Part shown: in pieces, positions 14,516-25,773 of the stretch | Position numbering within the stretch: position 1 is the first letter of the stretch | Layout: each line of letters opens with the position of its first letter | NCBI RefSeq assembly: GCF_020194955.2 | Contig: NZ_JAFCIY020000001.1 | Location: 62,001 to 126,000, forward strand | DNA from: Desulfuromonas sp. CSMB_57 | Lineage (GTDB): Bacteria; Desulfobacterota; Desulfuromonadia; Desulfuromonadales; Syntrophotaleaceae | DNA length: 64,000 nucleotides | Direction: 5' to 3' | The notes under the pieces: generated by a model | Seen by the model: the letters and a program-made list of their open reading frames with translations, nothing else | Databases searched by the model: none | What the model was told of the DNA's origin: nothing | Made by a program: the position numbers and the translations under genes

Positions 14516-16795
14516 ATGTTGACCCACACCTTGGGATTTCCCCGCATCGGTTCTCGACGAGAACTGAAAAAAGCCCTCGAAGCCTACTGGAAACAGGAAC
14601 TCGACCTGTCGCAACTGCTTCAGGTCGGCCGTGATCTGCGCCGACGCCATTGGCTGCTGCAACACCAGACCGGGGTCGATCTGCTTCCCGTCGGCGATTT
14701 CTCCTTCTACGATCACATGCTGGATTTGACGGCAATGCTCGGTGCCGTACCGGAGCGCTTCGGTTGGCAGGGGGAAACCGTCGATCCCGACACCCGCTTC
14801 TTCATGGCCCGCGGCGTATGTGGGCAAAAAACCGCTCCGGCTATGGCCATGAACAAGTGGTTCGACAGCAACTATCATTATTTGGTGCCGGAATTCTGGC
14901 CGGGCCAGCAGTTCAGGCTGGCAACCACCGACCTGTTCGAGCAGTTGAGCGAGGTCCGGCAGGCCGGGTTGGCGGCCAAGCCGGTGCTGGTCGGACCCAT
15001 GACCTTTCTGGCCATGGGACGGGAAACCGATGCGCTCTTCGACCGCTGGGAGCATCTGCCGGCAGTGCTGGCCGTGTATGAGGAGATCCTGGTTCGTCTC
15101 TCCGACCGCTGCGACTGGATCCAGCTGGATGAGCCGATCCTGGCCACGGATCTGTCGGGTCCGGCGCGAGCCCATTTCCACGCCGCCTACCGTGGCCTGG
15201 CGGCGGCCGCCGGCCCGGCCCGGCTGTTGGTGGCCAGTTATTTCGGCGCCCTCGGCGACAATCTCGATCTGACCCTGAGTCTGCCGGTGGCGGCACTCCA
15301 CGTCGACCTGGTGCGGGCGCCGGAGCAGCTGACGCCGATTCTGGAAAGGGTGCCGGAAAGTCTGACCCTGTCCCTGGGCCTGGTGGATGGCCGCAACGTC
15401 TGGCGCACCGATATGGACCGGGCTCTGGCCGTGGCCCGGCAGGCTTGGGCCATGGTGGGTCCGGACCGCCTCATGCTGGCGCCGTCCTGCTCGCTGCTGC
15501 ACGTGCCGGTGGATCTTGAGCATGAAACCGAGTTGGACGAGGAAATCCGGCCCTGGCTCGCCTTTGCCGTGCAGAAGTGCCGGGAGACGGCCTTGCTGGG
15601 CATGGCCCTGGCCGGAAGAGGGGCGGCGGCGTTGGCGGAAAGCCGCGCGGCCTGCGCGGCGCGGCAGACCAGCCGCCGGGTGCGGCGCACTTCGGTTCGG
15701 CAACGGCTGGCGGCCCTGAAGCCGGACATGTACCAACGTTCAGCGTCGGCCCCCGAGCGGCGGCGGGTGCAGCAGGAGCGTTTCCGGCTGCCGCCCCTGC
15801 CGACCACCACCATCGGCTCCTTTCCCCAGACCGCCGAGATCCGTGCCCTGCGGCAACGTTACCGGCAGGGGCGTATCGGTGAGCAGGACTATCGGGCCGC
15901 CTTGCGCCATGTCATCGGCGAGGTAATCGCCTGCCAGGAGCAATTGGGGCTGGACGTTCTGGTGCACGGCGAGGCGGAACGCACCGACATGGTGGAATAT
16001 TTCGCAGAGCATCTGGACGGCTTCTGCTTCACCCGCAACGGCTGGGTGCAGAGCTACGGCAGCCGTTGCGTCAAGCCGCCCATCCTGTTCGGTGATGTCG
16101 AACGCGTCCGGCCCATGACCGTCGACTGGATCCGGTATGCCCAATCCCTCACCGAGCGCCCCGTCAAGGGAATGCTGACCGGCCCGGTCACTCTGTTGTG
16201 CTGGAGCTTTGTGCGCGACGACCAGCCCCGCGCCGAAACCTGCCGGCAGTTGGCCCTGGCAGTGCGCGACGAAGTCCTGGATCTGGAGCGGGCCGGAATC
16301 GGCATGATCCAGATCGACGAGGCGGCCCTGCGCGAGGGCTTGCCCCTGCGCCGGTCGGAATGGCAGGAATACCTGTCGTGGGCGGTGGACGCGTTTCGGC
16401 TGGCGACGGCGGTGGTGCGGGATGAAACCCAGATTCACAGCCACATGTGCTATAGCGAGTTCAACGAAATCGTGCCCTGGATCGCGCGTATGGATGCCGA
16501 TGTCATCAGCATCGAGGCGAGCCGCAGCGGCATGGAACTGCTGCGGGCCTTCGAGGAATTCGCCTTTCCCAACGACATCGGGCCGGGAATCTGGGACATC
16601 CACAGCCCCCGGGTACCGTCGCTGCCGGAACTGATCGAGCTGTTGCGCCGCGCCGCCCGGGTGGTGCCTCCAGAGCGGCTGTGGGTGAATCCGGACTGCG
16701 GCCTCAAAACCCGGGCCTGGCCGGAGACTCTGGAGGCGCTGCAGAATATGGTCAAAGCCGCCGGGGAACTGCGGTTTTTTCTGGAAGAGAAGTAG
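14516..16795 (+). CDS. metE: Cobalamin-independent methionine synthase
   Basis: Transfers the methyl group of 5-methyltetrahydropteroyl-glutamate to homocysteine using zinc. The 759 residues match full-length MetE: N-terminal domain opening with GFPRIGSRRELK, and a catalytic C-terminal domain starting at PTTTIGSFPQT. Zinc ligands are visible in HSHMCYSEF (His, Cys) and NPDCGLKTR (Cys), with the intervening glutamate region EASRSG. AAGGAG lies 6 bases upstream of ATG 14516. The preceding B12 riboswitch and terminator show that it is made only when cobalamin is scarce. This implies the cell also has a cobalamin-dependent synthase (MetH), not seen here. Confidence 0.97.
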   Translation: MLTHTLGFPRIGSRRELKKALEAYWKQELDLSQLLQVGRDLRRRHWLLQHQTGVDLLPVGDFSFYDHMLDLTAMLGAVPERFGWQGETVDPDTRFFMARGVCGQKTAPAMAMNKWFDSNYHYLVPEFWPGQQFRLATTDLFEQLSEVRQAGLAAKPVLVGPMTFLAMGRETDALFDRWEHLPAVLAVYEEILVRLSDRCDWIQLDEPILATDLSGPARAHFHAAYRGLAAAAGPARLLVASYFGALGDNLDLTLSLPVAALHVDLVRAPEQLTPILERVPESLTLSLGLVDGRNVWRTDMDRALAVARQAWAMVGPDRLMLAPSCSLLHVPVDLEHETELDEEIRPWLAFAVQKCRETALLGMALAGRGAAALAESRAACAARQTSRRVRRTSVRQRLAALKPDMYQRSASAPERRRVQQERFRLPPLPTTTIGSFPQTAEIRALRQRYRQGRIGEQDYRAALRHVIGEVIACQEQLGLDVLVHGEAERTDMVEYFAEHLDGFCFTRNGWVQSYGSRCVKPPILFGDVERVRPMTVDWIRYAQSLTERPVKGMLTGPVTLLCWSFVRDDQPRAETCRQLALAVRDEVLDLERAGIGMIQIDEAALREGLPLRRSEWQEYLSWAVDAFRLATAVVRDETQIHSHMCYSEFNEIVPWIARMDADVISIEASRSGMELLRAFEEFAFPNDIGPGIWDIHSPRVPSLPELIELLRRAARVVPPERLWVNPDCGLKTRAWPETLEALQNMVKAAGELRFFLEEK

Positions 16796-16823
16796 TTGGC
16801 GTCAATAAAGTCGTATCTTGTCG

Positions 16824-16863
16824 TTGTCGTTGTCGTCGAAGGGATCGATGACGACAACGACAA
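16824..16863. terminator. Hairpin of TTGTCG hexamer repeats between convergent metE and korB
   Basis: TTGTCGTTGTCGT (16824-16836) pairs with ACGACAACGACAA (16851-16863) around a 14-base loop. The left arm belongs to three tandem TTGTCG-like hexamers (16818-16836). There is no clear T-tract, so it is only a possible bidirectional terminator. Confidence 0.45.
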
Positions 16864-16922
16864 ACGTTTCGCGGTTGCTTCACGGACAACGAGGCAGCTT
16901 TTCCGCCCTTCTCCATCGAAGA

Positions 16923-17789
16923 TTACAGAGCACGTTTCCCCTGCAGCACCCTGGCCAGGGCCTCCAGATTCGGACGCCGGCTGTGCAGGGGGCGGCGGTC
17001 GCCGTCAAAGGGCGCCAGGTGGCCGATGTAGTCCGCACGCGCCGGATTACGGTAGAAGATACCCAGGGGCCAGGGATCGCTTTCGATGGCGCGTTGGAAG
17101 GCTTGAGCGCGATCTTCGGCATTGTGGTTGTCGCCGAGAAAATAGCTGTGTTCCTTGAACCACTGAAAGGTGTTGACGCGGTTGAAGGTGACGCAGGGCT
17201 GGAAGATGTCCACCAAGGCATAGCCCGGATGGGTCAGCGCCTGTTTGAAAATGGCCACCGACTCTTCGAAGGCACCGGCGAAGGTCCGGGCGACGAAGGA
17301 GGCGTTGAGGGCGATGGCGGCGGCCAGGGGATTGAACGGCTCCTGGAACACCCCTTCGGTTTGCAGCGGCGTGACAAAACCGGGCAGGCTGGTGGGTGAC
17401 GCCTGGCCCTTGGTCAGGCCGTACACCATGTTGTTGTGCACCAGGTGGGTCAGATCGGGATTGCGGCGGACGGTATGCAGAAAATGGTTGCCGCCCTCGC
17501 CGTACATGTCGCCGTCGCCGCCCTGGGCGATGACCAGCAGTTCCGGGTTGGCCGCCTTGATGCCGGTGGCCACGGGCAGGGCCCGGCCATGCAGGCCGTT
17601 GAACAGGTGGGTCTGAAAATAGTGGGGGGTTTTCGGCGCCTGGCCGATGCCGGACGCCACCACCAGCCGCTGAGGCGGGATGTCCAGTTCCGCCAGAGCC
17701 TGTTTGAGAATTTTCAGGATGGCGAAATTGCCGCAGCCCGGGCACCAGGCCATATCGACGCCGGGACGATCGTAATCAGTCGCATTCAT
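16923..17789 (-). CDS. korB: 2-oxoacid:ferredoxin oxidoreductase, beta (TPP-binding) subunit
   Basis: Catalytic half of an anaerobic 2-oxoacid (probably 2-oxoglutarate) decarboxylating oxidoreductase that makes acyl-CoA, CO2 and reduced ferredoxin. The 288 residues begin with the cluster motif WCPGCGNF, and the TPP/Mg motif runs [13 protein letters not shown] followed by [14 protein letters not shown], as in KorB. The start overlaps the end of korA by 14 bases, with GGAG upstream, so the two are translationally coupled. Related two-gene enzymes act on pyruvate, branched-chain or aromatic oxoacids, so the Kor assignment is by best family fit. Confidence 0.9.
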   Translation of the reverse strand: MNATDYDRPGVDMAWCPGCGNFAILKILKQALAELDIPPQRLVVASGIGQAPKTPHYFQTHLFNGLHGRALPVATGIKAANPELLVIAQGGDGDMYGEGGNHFLHTVRRNPDLTHLVHNNMVYGLTKGQASPTSLPGFVTPLQTEGVFQEPFNPLAAAIALNASFVARTFAGAFEESVAIFKQALTHPGYALVDIFQPCVTFNRVNTFQWFKEHSYFLGDNHNAEDRAQAFQRAIESDPWPLGIFYRNPARADYIGHLAPFDGDRRPLHSRRPNLEALARVLQGKRAL

Positions 17790-19527
17790 CGCAGCACTCC
17801 ATGGGATCGGGCCGGTAGCGGTCGAGCAGGCCGCGCAGGGTTTTGGTCAACTCTTCGACGGTGAAGGGCAGGCCGTCGTACTTCAGGATTCGGTGGTCCG
17901 CCCGGCGGCCGGTGTGGCGTTGCAGCAAACCGGCAAACTGGCCGGTGGCATTGTTTTCCACCACGATGAGATGGCGCGGTCTGGCCAGCAGGTCGCCGGT
18001 CTGCTTCGGCAGGGGATAAATCTGGGGAAAATGCAGCATGGCCAGGTCGTGTTCGTGCAGCCGGCGCAGGGCTTCCCGGACAATTTGGCAGGTCGAGCCC
18101 CAGGTCACCACCAGGGTATCGGCATGGGGATGGCCGTCCAGTTCCGGGGGCAGGGCCGCCTCTGTCATGGCAACCAGCTTGCGCAGCCGTTTGTCCACCA
18201 TGCGGATGCGCAGGGCCAGATCCTCGGAGATGTGGCCGTCCTCGTCGTGCTCATCGCTGTCGACACAGACCAGCCCTTGCCCCCGGCCGGGAATGCCGCG
18301 CGGCGAGATGCCGTCTTCGGCAATGGCGTAGCGGCGGTAGTCGGCGCCGGTTTCAATGGTGTAGCCGGTCACCGGCAGGGGTTCCAGGTCGAGGGCCGGC
18401 AGATTGGTCAGGGCATCGAGCAGATACTGGTCGGTGAGGACGATGACCGGCACCTGAAACCGATCCGCCAGATCGAAGGCCTGGCGGCTCAGGGCAAAGG
18501 CCTGTTCGTGGCTGCCGGGCGCCAGCAGGATGCGAGGATATTCGCCATGGCCGGAGTAAAGGGCCATTTCCAGGTCGCCCTGTTCGGTACGCGTCGGCAG
18601 TCCGGTGGCCGGCCCAGGCCGCTGGCCGAGGTGGATGACCAGGGGCGTTTCGGTCATGCCGGCCAGGCTGAGACTTTCCGTCATCAGGTCGAAACCTCCG
18701 CCGGAGGTGGTGACCAGGGCCCGGGCGCCGGCGTACCAGGCGCCGAGGGCCATGTTGCTGGCGGCGATCTCGTCTTCCGCCTGCTCCACCACGATGCCGC
18801 ATTCCCGGGCGTGCCGGGCCAGTACCAGCAGGGCGCCGGTGGCCGGCGACATGGGGTAGGAGCTGACGAAATTGCAGCCGCCGGCGATGGCGCCGTAGGC
18901 CACCGCCTCGCTGCCGGTCAGAAAAAGGTCGTTGGCAACCGCGGCCGTCGGCTGCAGGCACAATGCCAGACGGCCCTCTCCGACCAGGTTGCGCCCGGCT
19001 TCGAATCCGCTGCGGGCGGCCTTCAGGTTGGCGTCGATGACGGACCGATCCAGATCGGCGAATTGTTGTTCGAGGGCGGCGAGCAATGGCTCCAGACCCT
19101 GGCCGACCAAGCCGAGCAGAACGCCCACCGCCACCGTGTTGGCCGCCCGCCGCTCGCCGGCCTGTTCCGCCAGTTGGCCAAAGGGAATGTGGATAAGATC
19201 TTCCGCCCCGCTCAGCACTTCGGCATCGCCGAGAATCACCGATTCCGGTCGGAGGCCGGGACGCAGTCGTTCCAGGGCTTTCTGGTCGAGGGGCAGCAGC
19301 AGGTCGATGCGCCCCAGGCCGGCGGACACCGGGCGGGAGGCGATGCGGATTTGGGTGGAGTTGCTGCCGCCGCGGATACGCGACATGTATTCCTTGGTGG
19401 CGAAGATATGGTACCCGCTGAGTTTCAGGGCAATGGTCAACAGTTGCTCGACGGTCTGAATCCCTCGGCCGGCCTCGCCGCCGATGACCAGGGCGATGTC
19501 TTCCGAAAATTCCCGGATGGGTGGCAT
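17776..19527 (-). CDS. korA: 2-oxoacid:ferredoxin oxidoreductase, fused gamma-alpha subunit
   Basis: 583 residues. The N-terminal ~190 form the gamma domain ([29 protein letters not shown]). After a linker comes the alpha/pyrimidine-binding domain ([41 protein letters not shown]). This gamma-alpha fusion with a separate beta subunit is the KorAB architecture of anaerobes; it has no ferredoxin domain, so electrons go to free ferredoxin. Start 19527 (MPPIREF) is the only one near the gamma domain; AAGGAG lies about 12 bases upstream. With sdhCAB next door, this supplies the open or reverse TCA cycle. Confidence 0.9.
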   Translation of the reverse strand: MPPIREFSEDIALVIGGEAGRGIQTVEQLLTIALKLSGYHIFATKEYMSRIRGGSNSTQIRIASRPVSAGLGRIDLLLPLDQKALERLRPGLRPESVILGDAEVLSGAEDLIHIPFGQLAEQAGERRAANTVAVGVLLGLVGQGLEPLLAALEQQFADLDRSVIDANLKAARSGFEAGRNLVGEGRLALCLQPTAAVANDLFLTGSEAVAYGAIAGGCNFVSSYPMSPATGALLVLARHARECGIVVEQAEDEIAASNMALGAWYAGARALVTTSGGGFDLMTESLSLAGMTETPLVIHLGQRPGPATGLPTRTEQGDLEMALYSGHGEYPRILLAPGSHEQAFALSRQAFDLADRFQVPVIVLTDQYLLDALTNLPALDLEPLPVTGYTIETGADYRRYAIAEDGISPRGIPGRGQGLVCVDSDEHDEDGHISEDLALRIRMVDKRLRKLVAMTEAALPPELDGHPHADTLVVTWGSTCQIVREALRRLHEHDLAMLHFPQIYPLPKQTGDLLARPRHLIVVENNATGQFAGLLQRHTGRRADHRILKYDGLPFTVEELTKTLRGLLDRYRPDPMECCDECD

Positions 19528-19723
19528 GGCTGGGTTGGTCTCCTTGGTGCAGACGGACTGGAGCGTCTGCTGATGGTGGTGAGAGGCTGCAAGCGGATAA
19601 CCCGCATGTCCCAGCAATGATACCGTTATTTTCGCATCGAGCAAGCCGGCAAAGGATTCGTGCCGAGAATCGCCGACCCGCCGCCCTTGGCGGGGATGAA
19701 GTTCGGGAGGGAGGAAGGACTTG

Positions 19724-19765
19724 AAAAAAATGGCCCGAAGGAGACGACGGGCGTCCTTCGGGCCA
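19724..19765 (-). terminator. Intrinsic terminator of the sdhCAB operon
   Basis: Perfect 12-bp stem TGGCCCGAAGGA (19731-19742) / TCCTTCGGGCCA (19754-19765). On the minus strand it is followed at once by TTTTTTT (complement of 19724-19730). It lies 43 bases after the sdhB stop. Confidence 0.9.
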
Positions 19766-19808
19766 TGGCTTTTCCTCGATGCCGGGCGTATTTCCGGCGA
19801 CCGGAAAG

Positions 19809-20563
19809 CTACTTGCCCAGGATTTTTCCGGGCAGGGCCTTGAGATATTCGCGGTTGAGTTGGGCGATGAATTTGACGCTGATGCCCTTGGGGCAGGCAG
19901 CTTCACATTCATAGTGGTTGCCGCAGCCGCCGAAACCCTCCCGCTGCATGGCTTCGGTCATGGCACAGACGCGATGGGCCGCTTCCACCCGGCCCTGGGG
20001 CAGGCTGGCCAGATGACCGACCTTGGCGGCCACGAACAGCATGGCGGAACTGTTGGGGCAGGCCGCCACACAGGCCCCGCAGCCGATACATTCGGCGGCA
20101 TCCATGGCGGTTTCCGCATTTATTTTGGGAATCGGCACGGCATGGGCGTCCGGCACGCCGCCGGTGCTGACGGAGACATAGCCGTTGGCCTGGATCAGGC
20201 GGTCCAAAGCGCTGCGGTCCACCACCAGGTCCTTGAGCACCGGAAAGGCCCGGGCCCGCCAGGGTTCGATATAGATTTCGTCTCCGTCCCGGAATTGGCG
20301 CATGTGCAGTTGACAGACCGTGGAATTGGCCAGCGGACCATGGGCTTCGCCGTTGATGACCTGGGAACAGGTGCCGCAGATGCCTTCGCGGCAGTCGTGG
20401 TCGAAGGCGATGGGCTCCAGTCCTTGGGCAATCAGGCCTTCGTTGACCACATCCAGCATTTCCAAAAAGGACATTTCCGGTTCGATGTCTTCCGCCAGGT
20501 AGCGTTCCATCCGACCCGGTTCGTCGGCACTGCGCTGGCGCCAGACATGCAGTGTCAGATTCA

Positions 20564-20564
<1 letters not shown>
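19809..20564 (-). CDS. sdhB: Succinate dehydrogenase / fumarate reductase iron-sulfur subunit
   Basis: 251 residues carrying electrons between the flavoprotein and the membrane cytochrome. The N-terminal [2Fe-2S] domain shows CREGICGTC plus a distal Cys (STVCQLH). The C-terminal domain has [12 protein letters not shown] and a second set, [15 protein letters not shown], for the [4Fe-4S] and [3Fe-4S] clusters. The ATG overlaps the sdhA stop (TAATG). Last gene of sdhCAB, followed by a strong terminator. In Geobacter-type relatives the same enzyme works in both directions; the direction here is not visible in the sequence. Confidence 0.95.
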
Positions 20565-22473
<1,909 letters not shown>

Positions 22474-22477
<4 letters not shown>

Positions 22478-23166
22478 GCTGCACCCCCTTGGACTGTGAT
22501 GAAGCCGAAAAAAATCAGTGCCGGAATGGCGGCGAAACCCGCCGCCAGCAGAGCGGCAATCAACGAACTCAATAAGCCGAACCAAGGCAGGGTGCGGGCA
22601 TTGTTCAGCCCGAAGGTCTGCAGCATGCTGCCCAGGCCATGACTGAGATGAAAATAGAGCGCGCCCATACCGAGAATGTAAACCAGGACAAAACCGGCCA
22701 GGCGAAAATGGATCACCAACATGCTGAAAACGTCAGGGCGCTGCAGGGCATCCAGCCAAGGGGTTATCTCCGGGCCCAGAAGTCGCAAGGTGAAGTGCAG
22801 CAGGTGAAAGCCGGCGAAGGCAGCCAGGCACAGGCCGCTGTAGATCATGGTCCGGCCGGCGAGGGTGCTGCGTTGGGGCTTGTTGCGGTAATAGGCCATG
22901 GGCCGGGCGCGCCGGTTTTCCAGGGTCAGCAGAAGGCCAAAGGAGACATGAATGCCGGCCGCGGCCAACAGTCCGCCGCGGAATACCCATAGCAGGGGGC
23001 CGAGTTGCTTGAGGTGATGGGCATAGGCATTGATGCCGTTCGGACCGAGGAAAACGGTCAGGTTGCCCAACAGGTGGGCGACAATGAAGCCGGCCAGCAG
23101 CAGACCGCTGAAGGCCATCAGCAGCTTGCGCACAACGGGATTGCGAAACAGGGTCGGATGAAACAT
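22474..23166 (-). CDS. sdhC: Succinate dehydrogenase / fumarate reductase cytochrome b558 subunit
   Basis: 230-residue membrane anchor with five predicted helices. It fuses the roles of SdhC and SdhD. It should hold two hemes b; histidines suited as ligands lie in [30 protein letters not shown] and [10 protein letters not shown], one per helix as in the B-type family. It exchanges electrons with menaquinone. ATG 23166 was chosen because the family starts just before the first helix ([12 protein letters not shown]). First gene of the operon; a promoter and operator-like dyad lie ~180 bases upstream. Confidence 0.93.
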
Positions 23167-23323
23167 TGGGTCAAGTTCCTCAGTGAAAGGAATAAATAAA
23201 ACCCCGGCAACCGGAATGCGTCCCTGGGGTGACCAAGGTCTTGTGCGGCAGAGCGGGGTTGCGACGGGCTGGAACCGGTGGAATTTGAGTCGGGGCTTTC
23301 CGGGAACGGGCACCATTTTTCCT

Positions 23324-23342
23324 GACGTTGGCAGACAACGTC
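23324..23342. promoter_or_regulatory. Operator-like inverted repeat at the sdh transcription start
   Basis: GACGTTG-gcaga-CAACGTC: perfect 7-bp arms and 5-base spacer, 8 bases downstream of the -10 element on the minus strand. The position suits a repressor. The regulator is unknown. Confidence 0.55.
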
Positions 23343-23350
23343 GCGGCCAT

Positions 23351-23379
23351 ATACTAGTCCTGCCCCGGCGAAAATGCAA
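23351..23379 (-). promoter_or_regulatory. Promoter of sdhCAB
   Basis: On the minus strand: TTGCAT (23374-23379), 17-base spacer, TAGTAT (23351-23356). This predicts a leader of about 175 bases before sdhC. Confidence 0.55.
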
Positions 23380-23667
23380 AAAAAAAATCGGGTCTTTTCA
23401 TCGTTTGGTCGCTGGCTTGGAGCGTTTCCCGGCGCATTCTAAGACCAGGACGGTTCGAAAATCGTGTAATTTTTATAATGCCTGTGCTAGTATGGGGCCG
23501 TTTGATGTGGGTTGCACCCAGAATAGCGGAATTTTTCCCCCTGCCTGTTTTGCCGGCGGGGTTCGTGCTTTTTGAGGCGGCAATCAGTTTTTTTGCCGGT
23601 ATCCGGATGCGAGATGCGTTTCGCACCGGGTGCCGGAAGAGGCATCCATTGGAAGTTGGGGAGAAAT

Positions 23668-24477
23668 ATGGCCAGCATGACAGGAGCTCTCGGTAGCATG
23701 TTGCAGCGACTGGGCAGCGAGGCGCTGGGATATTTGCAACGGGCCGGGCGCATGGGGTGTTTTCTCTTTGCCTGCCTGGTCAGCATCGTGCGTCCGCCTT
23801 ACAAATTTCGACCGATCATCCGTCAGATCCATTTTGTCGGTTCCCGATCCATGTTCGTCATCCTCTTCACGGGGTCTTTTACCGGCATGGTCCTGGCTTT
23901 GCAGGGTTATTACACCCTGCGCCAGTTCGGCTCCGAAGGACTGCTCGGTTCGGCTGTGGCCCTGAGCCTGATCCGCGAACTGGGTCCGGTGGTGGCGGCG
24001 CTGATGGTGGTCGGTCGGGCCGGTTCGGCCATCTGCGCCGAGATCGGCATCATGCGCAACACCGAGCAGATCGATGCTTTGGAATGCATGGCCATCGACC
24101 CCTACAAGTATCTCATGGCCCCCAAGTTTGTCGCGGGAGTAGTGGCCATGCCGCTGTTGACGGCCATCTTCGATGTGGCCGGAATTCTCGGCGGCTATCT
24201 GGTCGGGGTGTCGTTGTTGGGCGTGAACGCCGGAGCCTATTTTCAGCAGATGTACTCCAGCGTCGTCTGGAACGACGTCGAAATGGGTCTGGTCAAGTCC
24301 CTCGTTTTCGGCTTGCTGATCATCTGGATCTGTGCGGTCAAGGGATACTATCTGCATCTGGAAAAAAGCGGGGGCTTCGGTGCCGAGGGGGTCAGTCGTA
24401 CCACCACCGACGCGGTGGTGCTGTCGTCGGTTTCCATTCTTGTATGGGACTACCTGATCAGCGCCATCATGTTGTAA
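23668..24477 (+). CDS. mlaE: Phospholipid ABC transporter permease MlaE
   Basis: Membrane subunit of the Mla system, which moves phospholipids between outer and inner membrane and keeps outer-leaflet asymmetry. About 269 residues with the family hallmarks [55 protein letters not shown] (read as two adjacent blocks) and around five membrane helices. ATG 23668 follows GGGGAG. First gene of mlaEFDAC plus a cNMP-binding gene. No MlaB (STAS) gene is present here; some lineages lack it. Confidence 0.93.
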   Translation: [269 protein letters not shown]

Positions 24478-24519
24478 GCTTTGCGCCGGCTCCGAGTTCT
24501 CGGCCACGGAATGAATGTC

Positions 24520-25320
24520 ATGAGTGAAACCAAGCAGAATATCGCCATCGAACTGGTGGACGTGGAACGCTCCTTCGGGCAGCAGAAGGTTTTGAACAAA
24601 ATCAACCTGGCGGTCCGCGAAGGCACGACCACGGTAATCGTCGGGCCCAGCGGCCAGGGCAAGAGCGTCGTCCTCAAGCATATGCTCGGCCTGTTGCAAC
24701 CCGACCGGGGTCGGGTTCTGGTCTACGGCAAGGACCTGGCCCGCATGCGCAAGTCGGAATTGAAGGCGGTGCGCCAGGATTTCGGGGTGCTTTTCCAGAA
24801 TGTGGCTCTGTTCGATTCCCTGAACATCTTCGACAATGTGGCCCTGCCGTTGCGTGAGCGGACCCAGGCCGGCGAGGATGAAATTCGGGACAACGTCCGC
24901 GAAAAGCTGGCGCTGATGGACCTGGACGGCGTCGAGGAAAAATTTCCCGCGCAGCTCAGCGGCGGCATGAAGAAGCGGGTCGGCCTGGCGCGGGCCTTGG
25001 TCATGAAACCGCGTATCGTTTTCTTCGATGAACCCACCACCGGCCTGGATGTCAGCAAAAGCAACGAAATTTACCGCCTGTTCTTTAAAACCCAGGCTCG
25101 TTTGAAATACACGGCGGTTATCGTCAGCCACGATGTGCCGAAAATTTTCAAGCTGGCCGATTATGTGGCCCTGATTCACGAGGGCCAAATATTGGGCAAT
25201 ATTCCCCCGGAGCAATTTCAACTTTCCGATAATCCGGTGATTCGCGCCTTCGTGGAAGAGACCATGGGCCCGATCTATTCCAGTGAAAGGGAGGAACGGT
25301 TTTTTTATGAAAAGGTATAA
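24520..25320 (+). CDS. mlaF: Phospholipid ABC transporter ATP-binding protein MlaF
   Basis: Cytosolic ATPase of the Mla transporter. Walker A GPSGQGKSVVLKHMLGL, signature LSGGMKKRVGLARAL and Walker B IVFFDEPTTGLD are all present. Ser follows the Walker lysine, as is typical for MlaF. ~266 residues. Two in-frame ATGs (24511 and 24520) lie close together; the second has GGA at a better distance, but the choice is weak. It overlaps the start of mlaD by 14 bases. Confidence 0.93.
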   Translation: MSETKQNIAIELVDVERSFGQQKVLNKINLAVREGTTTVIVGPSGQGKSVVLKHMLGLLQPDRGRVLVYGKDLARMRKSELKAVRQDFGVLFQNVALFDSLNIFDNVALPLRERTQAGEDEIRDNVREKLALMDLDGVEEKFPAQLSGGMKKRVGLARALVMKPRIVFFDEPTTGLDVSKSNEIYRLFFKTQARLKYTAVIVSHDVPKIFKLADYVALIHEGQILGNIPPEQFQLSDNPVIRAFVEETMGPIYSSEREERFFYEKV

Positions 25321-25753
25321 TGTCGAAATCGCCGTGGGCATCTTCCTGGTGGTCGGTTTTATCTGCTTCGCCTACCTGTCCATCAAACTCGGCAACCTGA
25401 ATCTCTTCGGCGACCGCTCCTATGCCGTTGTGGCCCGGTTCGGTTCCGTCTCCGGCCTCAAGCAGGGGGCCCTGGTGGAGATGGCCGGGGTCCGGGTCGG
25501 TACCGTCAGTCGCATCTCGCTTGATCCAGAAACCTATGAAGCGGTGCTGGTACTGTCCATCGACCAGGGCATTCGACTCCAGGAGGATACCATCGCATCC
25601 ATTCGGACTTCGGGAATCATTGGCGACAAGTTTGTCGATTTGTCGCCTGGCGGTCTGGATGAGTATCTGCAACCGGGCGACCGGATTGTCGAGACCCAAT
25701 CCGCGGTGAATCTGGAGCAGTTGGTCAGTAAATATATCTTCGAACAAAATTGA
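25307..25753 (+). CDS. mlaD: MlaD: MCE-domain phospholipid-binding protein
   Basis: 148 residues: a short cytosolic start, one N-terminal membrane helix (IAVGIFLVVGFICFAYL), then a single MCE domain (VSGLKQGALVEMAGVRVGTVSRI, GIIGDKFVDLSPGG). MlaD forms a hexameric ring on the periplasmic side of MlaFE, through which lipids pass. The start overlaps the end of mlaF. The family's usual C-terminal amphipathic helix is present as the NLEQLVSKYIFEQN tail. The length is shorter than E. coli MlaD (183) but typical for deltaproteobacteria. Confidence 0.92.
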   Translation: MKRYNVEIAVGIFLVVGFICFAYLSIKLGNLNLFGDRSYAVVARFGSVSGLKQGALVEMAGVRVGTVSRISLDPETYEAVLVLSIDQGIRLQEDTIASIRTSGIIGDKFVDLSPGGLDEYLQPGDRIVETQSAVNLEQLVSKYIFEQN

Positions 25754-25773
25754 TATCCAACCGTGGGAGAATC

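Larger units (their letters stand above)
23167..23667. other. 501-base divergent intergenic region between sdhCAB and mlaEFDAC
   Basis: Contains the minus-strand sdh promoter and a dyad (annotated separately), a 10-base A-run (23378-23387), and on the plus strand a perfect TATAAT (23474-23479) with no convincing -35, which may serve the mla operon. No credible gene was found. Confidence 0.6.

Noticed and set aside
14258-15736. 492-codon minus-strand open frame
   Set aside because: Covers the B12 riboswitch and the 5' half of metE in antisense; no ribosome-binding site or domain.
17893-19620. 575-codon plus-strand open frame
   Set aside because: Antisense shadow of korA, Gly/Gln/His-rich.
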